Positions 42,787 to 50,610 of a DNA stretch of 64,000 bases are shown here, one piece after another (position 1 is the stretch's first letter; each line of letters opens with the position of its first letter). The stretch covers positions 372,001-436,000 of the forward strand of contig NZ_SKCG01000001.1 in assembly GCF_005434915.1 (NCBI RefSeq), given 5' to 3'. The position numbers were made by a program, and so were the translations under genes. Source of the DNA: Aurantiacibacter suaedae. Its GTDB lineage: Bacteria; Pseudomonadota; Alphaproteobacteria; Sphingomonadales; Sphingomonadaceae. A model generated the notes under the pieces. The model was not told where the DNA came from. It made no database searches and worked only from the letters and a program-made list of their open reading frames with translations.

Positions 42787-42861
42787 TGGTGACCCCTACG
42801 GGAATCGAACCCGTGTTTCAGCCGTGAGAGGGCCGCGTCCTGACCGCTAGACGAAGGGGCC
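42787..42861 (-). tRNA. tRNA-Glu (anticodon CTC)
   Basis: 75 nt on the minus strand including encoded CCA (42787-42789). Acceptor GGCCCCT pairs with AGGGGTC; the anticodon loop CTCTCAC on stem CGGCC/GGCTG gives CTC. The T arm reads GGGTTCGATTCCC. Confidence 0.95.
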
Positions 42862-42892
42862 TTGTGAGCCATGTGGTAAAGCCGCCTCGCGC

Positions 42893-42967
42893 TGGTGACC
42901 CCTACGGGAATCGAACCCGTGTTTCAGCCGTGAAAGGGCCGCGTCCTAACCGCTAGACGAAGGGGCC
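42893..42967 (-). tRNA. tRNA-Glu (anticodon TTC)
   Basis: 75 nt, nearly identical to the neighbouring tRNA-Glu(CTC); the anticodon loop reads CTTTCAC, giving TTC. One further difference is in the D arm. Encoded CCA is at 42893-42895. The 31-base gap suggests one transcript for both isoacceptors. Confidence 0.95.
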
Positions 42968-43050
42968 ATGCGCGAGGCGAGGGGCGCAATTAGGAGGGGT
43001 TTGGATTCGGGTCAAGCCCTCATTGCAACTGTTGTAAAAGAGAGTTCGCA

Positions 43051-44832
43051 TCAGTCGGCCCAGGCCGCATCTTCCAGATGCAGTTCGGCTGCCGGTCGGC
43101 TGCCCCAATCGTCGATCTTGGCGCGGCCAGCCAGGTGCAACAAACGCCCCTTCGCCCCGTGCAGCAGAGCCTGCCCCATAGGGCTTTCGGCGGCGCGAAA
43201 GGCGATACCCTTGAACGAGGCGCCATCCTGCCCGGCCGCGATCACGCGCAGATGATCGGTCCCGACAACGTCGGCTTTGACGAGCCTGACCGGACCCACG
43301 GCCACGCGCGGGCCGGGCCAGCCCATGCCATAGGGCCCTGCTGCGTCGAGCGAAGTGACAAGATCGGGAACCAGCCCGCCCGGCGCGACCGCGAGATCAA
43401 GCAGCATGGTCTGCTCGGCACTGGCACGGGCAACCGGCGTGGCCAGGCGTTCGTCGAGCCAATCGGCGAACTGCTCGAGCTTATCCCCGGCCACGGTGAA
43501 ACCCGCCGCCATCGCGTGACCACCACCGGCAATGAGCAAACCCTCGGCTCGGGCGGCGATGATTGCCGCACCAAGATCTACGCCCTGAATAGAGCGGCCA
43601 GAGCCTTTGCCTTCTCCAGTTTCCGAATCGATCGCCACGGCGAGGGCGGGGCGGCCATATTTCTCCTTCAACCGCCCCGCGACAATCCCGATCACGCCGG
43701 GATGCCACCCGCGGCCCGCAACCGTTATCACCGCGCGGTTGTGCTGTGCCGCGATCTGCGCCTCGGCCTCTTCCTGCACGGCCGCCTCGATGGCGCGGCG
43801 CTCCTCGTTGAGCTGGGAGAGCTGGGCCGCGATCTGGCGCGCTTCCTCCGGGTCTTCGGTGGTCAGCAGACGCACGCCGAGCGTCGATTCGCCCACACGC
43901 CCGCCGGCATTGATTCGCGGGCCCAGAGCGAAGCCGCAATCGCTGGCCTGCGGGGCGGCCTTTAGCCGGCTGGCGTCGATCAGCGCCGCCATGCCGGTGT
44001 TTGCTCGCTTGGCCATCACCTTGAGCCCCTGCGCGACGAACGCACGGTTGAGCCCGCGAATCGCGGCCACATCCGCCACGGTGCCCAGCGCCACCAGATC
44101 GAGCAGGCCCATCAAATCGGGCTCGGGCCGGTCTTTGAAGTAGCCACTCGTGCGCAATCGGCGGACCAGCGCCACCGCGAGCACGAAAGCGACACCGACC
44201 GCGGCCAAATGCCCGTGCGCGGCGGCCTCGTCATCCTCGTCGAGCCGGTTGGGGTTCACCAGAGCAAGAGCGCGGGGCAACTCGGGCGCGCACTTGTGGT
44301 GATCGACCACGATCACGTCGATCCCGGCCTCGTGAGCTTCTGCCAGCGCGTCGAATGCCATCGCTCCGCAATCGACCGTCACGACCAGGCTGGACCCTGC
44401 GCGGCCAAGCTCGACCAGCGCCGCGCCACTCGGGCCATAGCCTTCGAGCAGACGATCCGGGATATAGTGCCCAGCCTCCAGGCCCAGCTGGCGCAGCAAG
44501 CGGATCAGCAGCGCCGAGCTTGTCGCGCCATCGACGTCGTAGTCACCGTAAATCGTTACCTGTTCCTGTGCGATCACAGCTTCGGCCAGACGCTCGGCCG
44601 CGCGGTCCATGTCACGAAAGATCGACGGATCGGGCAAGAAGGCGCGCAGGCTCGGCTGGCGATGCCTATCGAGGTCGTCGGGAGCAACGCCGCGTGATAG
44701 AAGCAACTGGGTGACGATGTCGTTGCTCAGCGCGTCGGCAGGCGAGGCCAGAGCCATATTGCCGCCGCGCCACAGCCAGCGCTTGCCGGACAGCGACCGA
44801 TCGACACCGAGGACAGAAGCGCGATTGTGCAT
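43051..44832 (-). CDS. recJ: Single-stranded-DNA-specific exonuclease RecJ
   Basis: 593 residues. The DHH phosphoesterase motifs are clear: TIYGDYDVDGATSSALLIR (motif I), VVTVDCGA, VVDHHKCAPELP (DHH), and VALGTVADVA; DHHA1 follows with GGGHAMAAGFTV, and the OB domain is C-terminal. It degrades single-stranded DNA 5' to 3' in recombination and mismatch repair. Start ATG 44832. It is upstream of the tRNA-Glu genes on the same strand. Confidence 0.96.
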   Translation of the reverse strand: MHNRASVLGVDRSLSGKRWLWRGGNMALASPADALSNDIVTQLLLSRGVAPDDLDRHRQPSLRAFLPDPSIFRDMDRAAERLAEAVIAQEQVTIYGDYDVDGATSSALLIRLLRQLGLEAGHYIPDRLLEGYGPSGAALVELGRAGSSLVVTVDCGAMAFDALAEAHEAGIDVIVVDHHKCAPELPRALALVNPNRLDEDDEAAAHGHLAAVGVAFVLAVALVRRLRTSGYFKDRPEPDLMGLLDLVALGTVADVAAIRGLNRAFVAQGLKVMAKRANTGMAALIDASRLKAAPQASDCGFALGPRINAGGRVGESTLGVRLLTTEDPEEARQIAAQLSQLNEERRAIEAAVQEEAEAQIAAQHNRAVITVAGRGWHPGVIGIVAGRLKEKYGRPALAVAIDSETGEGKGSGRSIQGVDLGAAIIAARAEGLLIAGGGHAMAAGFTVAGDKLEQFADWLDERLATPVARASAEQTMLLDLAVAPGGLVPDLVTSLDAAGPYGMGWPGPRVAVGPVRLVKADVVGTDHLRVIAAGQDGASFKGIAFRAAESPMGQALLHGAKGRLLHLAGRAKIDDWGSRPAAELHLEDAAWAD

Positions 44833-45161
44833 GACAGCTGCGCTAAGCCAAGCGGGCGCATTACGGAAGGCAGCCCCATCGCCCGTCTACAGATTTACCC
44901 GAGCTACGTCCGGAAAGGTTTGTGAACATTTCGGTTGTATCGGGTGGACTGACGAAATTGCATCTTTGCGTTTCGGGTTCGAAATGACGATGCTCTTGGT
45001 CAGGAAACGAGCGGGAAAAGAAGGAGATAGAGGCTATCGCCAGCGCCGGGAACACGCCTTCTCGGGCAGATCAACCTGCCGTCTCGCTGGTCTTCGTCCC
45101 CGGCGCGAGACCCGACGCGCCTGCAATCAGGGCTTTGGCAAAGAGCAACGGCAAGTTTGCG
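44833..45161. other. 329-base intergenic region between recJ and a conserved hypothetical gene
   Basis: No credible coding sequence. The central part (about 44900-45000) is less GC-rich than its surroundings, as expected for divergent promoters. The frame of the downstream gene is open from about 44990 but contains no ATG or GTG before 45162, only TTG 45135. No known operator or terminator was recognised. Confidence 0.4.
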
Positions 45162-45803
45162 ATGAGCGTCGCTTCTGAAGAAAGGTCGCATGAAGAAGAG
45201 CATTGGGCCGAACTGCTCGCCAACGGGCTAACCTTCGACGTGACCGGTCTAAGTCCCGGCCCGGCCCGCGTCCACCCCGAACGCTACCATCTGCTAGGCC
45301 TTGCCGAAGCCGAAGACTTCTCAACCAGCGAAGCCATCACCATCACGCCGGGACCGCACCTTGCAGGCGGCAGGACAATGCTGCCGGTTTTGCGGAGCCT
45401 TGCCCTGCTCGGGGCCATGCTGGCAGAGTTGCCTCAGGTTCATGCCGTCGTCTGGCACGCCGCCGGCGCCTGGAGCGAGCCGGGCTACTTTCGCTCCGTC
45501 ATTCTGCGCTGGATCGCCGGCGGCCCGTTTCCCAGCCTCGGCCTCACGGCTATTGCTCCTACAAGGGAAGGCGGTCTCAAGAGCGACGGACTGGAGATTT
45601 TCATCGGGCAGGAGCTGGTGCTTGGGCCTGATCTTGCGCGTGACAAGGCAGAAGGGACCAAGGTGGCGATCCGCCTGATGAATTGGCTGGCCGAGAGCGG
45701 CCGCATTACTGAGAGCACCTCGATGATGGGACCTGCGGGCGAGACATTGCGCCTGGTTCCGGAACAAAATCAGCGAATTGTTAAGGTTACCGCGTCTTTC
45801 TGA
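45162..45803 (+). CDS. Conserved hypothetical cytosolic protein
   Basis: 213 residues, function unknown. A hydrophobic central region (LPVLRSLALLGAMLAELPQV, HAVVWHAAGAWSEPGYF) and a C-terminal half with LKSDGLEIFIGQELVLGP and RLMNWLAESGRITES recall DUF4261-type proteins, but I cannot verify that. No signal peptide or membrane helix is convincing. ATG 45162 is chosen; TTG 45135 would add 9 residues. The AHH-type gene begins 5 bases after its stop, so they may form a unit. Confidence 0.6.
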   Translation: MSVASEERSHEEEHWAELLANGLTFDVTGLSPGPARVHPERYHLLGLAEAEDFSTSEAITITPGPHLAGGRTMLPVLRSLALLGAMLAELPQVHAVVWHAAGAWSEPGYFRSVILRWIAGGPFPSLGLTAIAPTREGGLKSDGLEIFIGQELVLGPDLARDKAEGTKVAIRLMNWLAESGRITESTSMMGPAGETLRLVPEQNQRIVKVTASF

Positions 45804-45807
45804 CGAC

Positions 45808-46386
45808 GTGGGAACAAGTCGCAAAATCAGCGCTGCCGCTGTGGCAGGCGTTAGGCCTGTCGTGCCGGTGTGGGCGCGGCGGCATCTGCCTTTTCGTTCG
45901 GTCAACCGGCGCGACGCTCCCGGATTTGCGCCGCAGATGCAGCGCCACCACCTGCTGCCGCGTCAATTGCTTTGCGAGCCGAGCTTTGCCCGCCTGATCG
46001 AAGCGCTCGGGCGCGAGCGGCTGGGGTATGACGACTTTCGCCGCAACGGCCTGCTGCTGCCCGCCACCGAGGATGCAGCGTTAAGCGCAGGCCTGCCGCT
46101 GCACCGCGGGCCGCACAGGGCCTACAACGGACTGGTGATGGAACGGTTCGGACAGATCGAAGGCCGCTGGGCGCACCTGCGCCGACGCGCACCGGAGGTC
46201 GCACTCGACGAAGCTCTGATGCGGCTAGATCTGCTGCGCAATGCGCTCCGGCGAAAGTTGCTCGAGGGCGGGGAGCGGCCGTACCGGCTCAACCGGCACG
46301 ACCCGCTCGGCAAGGGCTTCGACTTCACCGAACTCGATGCGATGGCCGAAGCGCTTTGGGCAAGCAGCAGCTGGATGCGGCACTAG
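45808..46386 (+). CDS. AHH-type (HNH/Endo VII superfamily) nuclease-like protein
   Basis: About 192 residues. MQRHHLLPRQLL, followed by FRRNGLLLPATEDAAL and GLPLHRGPHRAYNGLV, matches the AHH branch of the HNH/Endonuclease VII fold: the paired histidines, the NGLLLP strand and the HRGPH metal site are all present, although the first position is R instead of A. There is no signal peptide, toxin-delivery domain or adjacent immunity-like gene, so it is probably an internal enzyme or a domesticated toxin. Start uncertain: GTG 45808 is used; TTG 45778 and later GTGs are in frame. Confidence 0.68.
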   Translation: MGTSRKISAAAVAGVRPVVPVWARRHLPFRSVNRRDAPGFAPQMQRHHLLPRQLLCEPSFARLIEALGRERLGYDDFRRNGLLLPATEDAALSAGLPLHRGPHRAYNGLVMERFGQIEGRWAHLRRRAPEVALDEALMRLDLLRNALRRKLLEGGERPYRLNRHDPLGKGFDFTELDAMAEALWASSSWMRH

Positions 46387-46423
46387 GCGCGCCACATCTA
46401 CAACGAGCGCCACTGTGCCGTTA

Positions 46424-48121
46424 TCAGGCCTTGCCCATTCCCGGCCCATGGTGCGCGGAATTGGCCGCCGAGAGGATCGCGCGCACGCTGGCCGTCGCCA
46501 CGTCCTCGTCGATGCCTACGCCCCAGACAATACGTCCATCGGGCAGCGCACATTCGAGATAGGCCGCCGCCCGCGCGTCGCTGCCTTTGCCCATCGCGTG
46601 CTCGGTGTAGTCGAGAACGTCGAGTTCAAGGCCATAGGCATCGCGAATCGTTGCCAACACCGAGGAAACCAGCCCCTTGCCGCGTCCCGAAATGCGCTGC
46701 GGCTCGCCGTCGACCTCGACGGTGCCGGTAAAGATACGCGTGCCGTCGCCAGCGCGGCTTTCCTCGTAGTCGACCAGACGGAAGTGGCGCGGCTCGACCT
46801 TCACGTAGTAAGCCTTGCGGAAACAGGTCCAGATGTCTTCAGCGTTGAGTTCGCGGCCCATATCGTCGGCCATCTGTTGCACGTGCTTCGAGAAATCGGC
46901 TTGCAAGCGCTTTGGCAGCTTGAGCCCCTGACCCTGTTCGAGCACCCAGGCAAAGCCGCCTTTGCCGCTTTGCGAGTTAACGCGGATTACCGCCTCATAG
47001 CTGCGGCCGAGGTCCGCCGGATCGATTGGCAGATAGGGCACGCGCCAATGTTCGTTGTTCTGCGTCGAATGGGCCTCGAAACCCTTCTTGATTGCGTCCT
47101 GATGGCTGCCCGAAAAGGCGGTGAACACCAGCTCGCCGCCATAGGGATGGCGCGGATGGACCGGCAGCTGGTTACAGTATTCAACCGTCTCGATCACTTT
47201 GTCGATGTCCGAAAAGTCGAGCCCCGGATCGACCCCTTGCGTGTACATGTTCATCGCCACGGTGACGAGGCAGCAGTTGCCGGTGCGCTCGCCATTGCCG
47301 AACAGGCAGCCCTCGACACGGTCGGCACCCGCCATCATGCCAAGCTCCGCCGCCGCGACGCCGGTGCCCCGGTCGTTATGCGTGTGCAGGGAGATCACCG
47401 CCGCTTCGCGGTTTGGAAGATTGCGGCAGAAATATTCGATCTGGTCGGCATAGATATTGGGCGTCGCCGCCTCTACCGTGGCTGGCAGGTTGAGGATGAT
47501 CGGCCAGTCCTTGGTCGGTCCGACCACGTTCATCACTGCCTCGCAAACCTCGAGGCTGAAGTCGAGTTCGGCGGTCGAGAAGGTCTCGGGCGAATATTCG
47601 AAATGCCACTTGGTATCGGGCTGTTTCGCTGCCTCGTCGACCAGCATCTGCGCGCCCTTGATCGCGATCGCCTTCACGTCCTCGCGGCTCATCCGGAACA
47701 CAATATCGCGCCAAGCGGGGCTTACCGCGTTATAGAGATGGACAATCGCCTCGCGTGCGCCCTGCAAGCTTTCAAAGCTGCGGCGGATCAGGTCTTCGCG
47801 GCTCTGCGTGAGGACCTGAATCACCACGTCCTCGGGGATGCGATCTGCCTTGATCAGGCCGGTGATGAAGTCGAACTCGGTCGCGCCGGCGGCGGGGAAG
47901 CCGACCTCGATCTCCTTCACGCCCACTTCGCACAAGAGGTCGAAGAAGCGGTTCTTCTTAACTGCGTCCATTGGATCGATGATCGACTGGTTGCCATCGC
48001 GCAGATCGGTGCTGAGCCATCGCGGCGGCGCGGTGATCGTGCGGCTGGGCCACTGGCGTTCCGTCAACGGAACCTGCGGGAAGGGCTGGTACTTGCGGGA
48101 AGGGTCTTTGAGCATCGGCAT
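46424..48121 (-). CDS. leuA: 2-isopropylmalate synthase
   Basis: 565 residues, the long (fungal/actinobacterial-like) form of LeuA: condenses 2-oxoisovalerate with acetyl-CoA, the first leucine-specific step. STDLRDGNQSIIDPM holds the metal-binding Asp, and SLHTHNDRGTGVAAAELG the HxH pair; the C-terminal regulatory LeuA dimer domain (about 430-565) is the site of leucine feedback in the family. Start ATG 48121 (MPMLKDPSRKYQ) with AAGGCG 9 bases away. It is preceded by a leucine-rich leader peptide and hairpins, suggesting attenuation. Confidence 0.95.
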   Translation of the reverse strand: MPMLKDPSRKYQPFPQVPLTERQWPSRTITAPPRWLSTDLRDGNQSIIDPMDAVKKNRFFDLLCEVGVKEIEVGFPAAGATEFDFITGLIKADRIPEDVVIQVLTQSREDLIRRSFESLQGAREAIVHLYNAVSPAWRDIVFRMSREDVKAIAIKGAQMLVDEAAKQPDTKWHFEYSPETFSTAELDFSLEVCEAVMNVVGPTKDWPIILNLPATVEAATPNIYADQIEYFCRNLPNREAAVISLHTHNDRGTGVAAAELGMMAGADRVEGCLFGNGERTGNCCLVTVAMNMYTQGVDPGLDFSDIDKVIETVEYCNQLPVHPRHPYGGELVFTAFSGSHQDAIKKGFEAHSTQNNEHWRVPYLPIDPADLGRSYEAVIRVNSQSGKGGFAWVLEQGQGLKLPKRLQADFSKHVQQMADDMGRELNAEDIWTCFRKAYYVKVEPRHFRLVDYEESRAGDGTRIFTGTVEVDGEPQRISGRGKGLVSSVLATIRDAYGLELDVLDYTEHAMGKGSDARAAAYLECALPDGRIVWGVGIDEDVATASVRAILSAANSAHHGPGMGKA

Positions 48122-48195
48122 GGTGGAATTCGCCTTATCGCCTGACGCGCGCACGGCAAGACCGCGCGCTGCTGTTTCTTTACGAAGCTGGAAGG

Positions 48196-48248
48196 GCCCT
48201 TAGGCGGGTTCCTGCCACGCGGGCAGGATAAATGGCGCGCCTAAGGGC
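48196..48248 (-). promoter_or_regulatory. Leader RNA structure upstream of leuA (putative attenuator)
   Basis: GCCCTTAGGCG (48196-48206) and its exact reverse complement CGCCTAAGGGC (48238-48248) can pair over 11 bp. One arm covers the last codon and stop of the leader peptide. Between them is a second perfect hairpin, TCCTGCC/GGCAGGA (48210-48228, 5-base loop). A ribosome at the leader stop would prevent the outer pairing. No long U tract follows, so it is not a textbook intrinsic terminator. Confidence 0.65.
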
Positions 48249-48288
48249 GCGTAAGTCGAAGCAGCGAAAGAAGCTCGCGGGTGCTCAT
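48241..48288 (-). CDS. leuL: Leucine leader peptide (leuA attenuation)
   Basis: A 15-codon frame, MSTRELLSLLRLTRP, ends in TAG 119 bases before leuA. Five of its 15 residues are leucine, including two adjacent pairs. Its ATG is 6 bases after TATAAC, so the mRNA probably starts at or next to the AUG, and no ribosome-binding site is visible: a leaderless leader peptide, as described for trpL of Sinorhizobium meliloti. Leucine-rich leaders controlling leu genes by ribosome stalling are well known in proteobacteria. Starvation for Leu-tRNA would stall ribosomes on it and alter the downstream fold. Confidence 0.75.
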   Translation of the reverse strand: MSTRELLSLLRLTRP

Positions 48289-48294
48289 AGGCAC

Positions 48295-48300
48295 GTTATA
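48295..48300 (-). promoter_or_regulatory. Candidate -10 element of the leuL-leuA promoter
   Basis: TATAAC on the minus strand, 5 of 6 to TATAAT, 6 bases before the leader ATG. The best -35, TGGACA, is 19 bases upstream, longer than optimal. No other -10-like sequence is as good in the gap. Confidence 0.55.
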
Positions 48301-48340
48301 TGCGGGCAGGAGCGCCGAATGTCCAGCCCCGCCGCCCAAC

Positions 48341-48373
48341 GCAAGAAGCGCGCGAGGCATGGCCCCGCGCGCT
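48341..48373 (-). terminator. Terminator of the YceI-family gene
   Basis: On the minus strand an 8-bp stem AGCGCGCG/CGCGCGCT (arms 48366-48373 and 48347-48354), extended by a GG/CC pair, is followed by TTCTTGC. It starts 26 bases after the yceI stop and isolates it from the leu leader. Confidence 0.65.
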
Positions 48374-48398
48374 CCTGTTGTGAGTTTTGAGGTGAGGC

Positions 48399-49043
48399 TT
48401 ACTTCTCGAAGGCAACCGAGATTTCGAGATCGACCTCGTCGCTGATGCCGAAGGGGATACCCCATGCAAGGTTCCAGTCCGACCGCTTGATGGTGGTCGT
48501 GCCGTGGAAGCCGAGCGTTTCCTTCTGGCTCATGGCGTTCGTGCCCATGCCGGAAAGCTCGGCCTGAATGGTCACAGGCTTGGTCACACCGTTGAAGGTG
48601 AGATCGCCCATGATGTGCGCGGTGGTGTCGCCGGTCTTGTGGACGGCGGTCGACACGAAGCGGGCAGCCTCAGGTTCAGGGCCGAAGAAGTCGGGATCGC
48701 CGCCGTCCTTGCCAGGGCGCAGCAGGTGGTCTTTCAGGCCTTCGCTCGGCACGGTGACCGCAGCGATCGGAATGGTCACGTCAAGCGCGGCAGCCTCGAC
48801 ATTGGCCGGATCGATCGACAGCGTGCCTTCAACATCACCGAAGATGCCGAAATAGTCGTTGAATCCGAGGTGGCTGATCTCCCACACGACCAGCGAGTGC
48901 GCCGGATCGGTGGCATAGTCGCCCGCGTCGACCGCAGCGAGGTCGATCGCGCCGGGTGCAGGGGCGTCCTGAGCGTTAAGCGTGCCAAGGGCGAGGGTGG
49001 CCATGCCAGCGGCGGCCACAGTGGCGAGAAGGGTCTTGCGCAT
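48399..49043 (-). CDS. YceI-family periplasmic protein
   Basis: 214 residues. Signal peptide MRKTLLATVAAAGMATLALG ends near LNAQDA. The mature part is the YceI lipocalin-like barrel: YATDPAHSLVVWEISHLGFN, FGIFGDVEGTLSIDP, DHLLRPGKDGGDPDFFGPE, GDLTFNGVTKPV and KRSDWNLAWGIP. Relatives bind isoprenoid chains such as polyprenyl compounds; the ligand here is unknown. GGGAGA 7 bases before ATG 49043 fixes the start. Confidence 0.9.
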   Translation of the reverse strand: MRKTLLATVAAAGMATLALGTLNAQDAPAPGAIDLAAVDAGDYATDPAHSLVVWEISHLGFNDYFGIFGDVEGTLSIDPANVEAAALDVTIPIAAVTVPSEGLKDHLLRPGKDGGDPDFFGPEPEAARFVSTAVHKTGDTTAHIMGDLTFNGVTKPVTIQAELSGMGTNAMSQKETLGFHGTTTIKRSDWNLAWGIPFGISDEVDLEISVAFEK

Positions 49044-49188
49044 TCGAGATCTCCCGTTTCGAAAAGGCTGAGGGAATTGATGTAGCAAAATTGAGGGTTG
49101 TCGAGATTCAATGTGAAGGTAGCGCTGCGCATTGTCCACTGCGAACTTGCGAATAGGTCGCATTCGTGAATGAACAGGCAGCCGCGGG

Positions 49189-50610
49189 TCAGTCGCGGCG
49201 GCGGTAGACGAGACGGTAGCGGTCGGACCCGGTCTTGAGGCGAAGGGCCAGCTTGTAATGCGCGGCCAGCTCGCGCTGAACGATCGCACGGGTAACGCGG
49301 TTGCCGCGATTGTACGCGGGAAGGTCAGTCACCACGGCATCGGGGCGCGCCGCGAAGATGCGTTCGACTTCCCTTCGGCTGTCCACCCCGAGCGCATCGG
49401 CCTCGTTGGCCATATTGAGCGAGCCGGGGAAGGCGAACGGTGATGGCAGACAGCTTCCCGAGAGACGGTAAAGCGCGGGAAAGCCATCGTGGACATAAAG
49501 GCAGTTCGGCACTTCGCCGATGGCTTCGACCATCGCCAAGGCTTCGGCCCGGCCTCCCTTCGTCTCCTCATAATGATGAAGGAGGTATTGCCCGGCTACG
49601 ACGCCAAGAACGAGCATGGCGGCACCAAGCTTGCGCCAGCGCTCGAACGCAGGCGCCAGAACAACGAACAGCGGCGCGAACAGCGGAATGAAATAGTGTG
49701 GGCTATACGCACCGACGATCAGAATCGCGGCCAGCGCAACAGCCAGCCATTGCCATTCGAAACGCCGCAAGCGCAGGTCTTCACGCCGGATGGTGGCCAG
49801 CAGCAGGATGAGGGGCAGCAGCAGGATCGCCATGCTTCCAAGCAGGTCTTCACCCATCACCGAAAGCTCATCAGGGACGCGCAGGAATTGTGACTGGAAG
49901 TTGGCGAACACGAAGGCATCGAGCGCTCCGAGCTGAGCGTAAAGTGCCATTGCCACCAGCGTAGGAAGGAAGGCAACCAGCGCCCATAGCGCCGCTGCCC
50001 CGAGCACTCGCGACGAAGACCAGCCTCGCCGATGGCCAAGCGCCATCAGCCAAAGACCGAAGAACAGGCCCTCAAGGCCGACAGTGTACTTGAGCTGTAT
50101 TGCCAGACCGATCAGCCCCATCGCCAGCGCGCCATCGCGCAGCAATCTGTGACCGCAACGCTGAACCAGAAAAGCCGCGCCCACCACCAGCGGGGTATAA
50201 AGCACCGAAGCTTGCGTGCCTTCGCCCTGGGCGAGGTTGAGCCAGATAACGTAAGCCAGCCCACCCATAATTGCAGGCACGCCGCTCGCTCCGCCGTGCA
50301 AAGCCATGCGGCGGATCAGCTCGGCAGCGGCAACTGCCGCCACAAGGCCTCCGATCTGGCTGGTAAGCAAGCCATCGCCGCCGAACAGCCCGCCAATCCA
50401 AGCAAAGGCGGCAAACATCGAAAATAGGCCGATGGGCTTGCGATCCCAGATATCGACGTAAGGCAGCACACCATCCAACATCCGCTCGCCCACCAGCAGG
50501 TAATACTGCTCGTCGAACTCGATCACCGGATTGCCGAAGGTCTGCGCGCGCAGGATCGCCGCCGCAATCGCAAGCCACACAACGGGCGGAACGCGGCGCA
50601 CGGCGTTCAC
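49189..50610 (-). CDS. GT-C glycosyltransferase family 39-like membrane protein
   Basis: 473 residues with about ten helices. The first periplasmic loop has VIEFDEQYYLLVGERM, the acidic DE motif of GT39/ArnT-type enzymes that use polyprenyl-phosphate sugars; YVDIWDRKPIGLF follows. The soluble C-terminus (about 365-473) is short. It would transfer a sugar to a lipid or glycan on the periplasmic side. The start overlaps the upstream glycosyltransferase stop by 4 bases, so the two are coupled and likely act in one glycan pathway. Confidence 0.8.
   Translation of the reverse strand: MNAVRRVPPVVWLAIAAAILRAQTFGNPVIEFDEQYYLLVGERMLDGVLPYVDIWDRKPIGLFSMFAAFAWIGGLFGGDGLLTSQIGGLVAAVAAAELIRRMALHGGASGVPAIMGGLAYVIWLNLAQGEGTQASVLYTPLVVGAAFLVQRCGHRLLRDGALAMGLIGLAIQLKYTVGLEGLFFGLWLMALGHRRGWSSSRVLGAAALWALVAFLPTLVAMALYAQLGALDAFVFANFQSQFLRVPDELSVMGEDLLGSMAILLLPLILLLATIRREDLRLRRFEWQWLAVALAAILIVGAYSPHYFIPLFAPLFVVLAPAFERWRKLGAAMLVLGVVAGQYLLHHYEETKGGRAEALAMVEAIGEVPNCLYVHDGFPALYRLSGSCLPSPFAFPGSLNMANEADALGVDSRREVERIFAARPDAVVTDLPAYNRGNRVTRAIVQRELAAHYKLALRLKTGSDRYRLVYRRRD

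Noticed and set aside
42787-42967. Direct repeat of about 75 bases
   Set aside because: It is two tRNA-Glu isoacceptor genes with different anticodons, not a mobile repeat.
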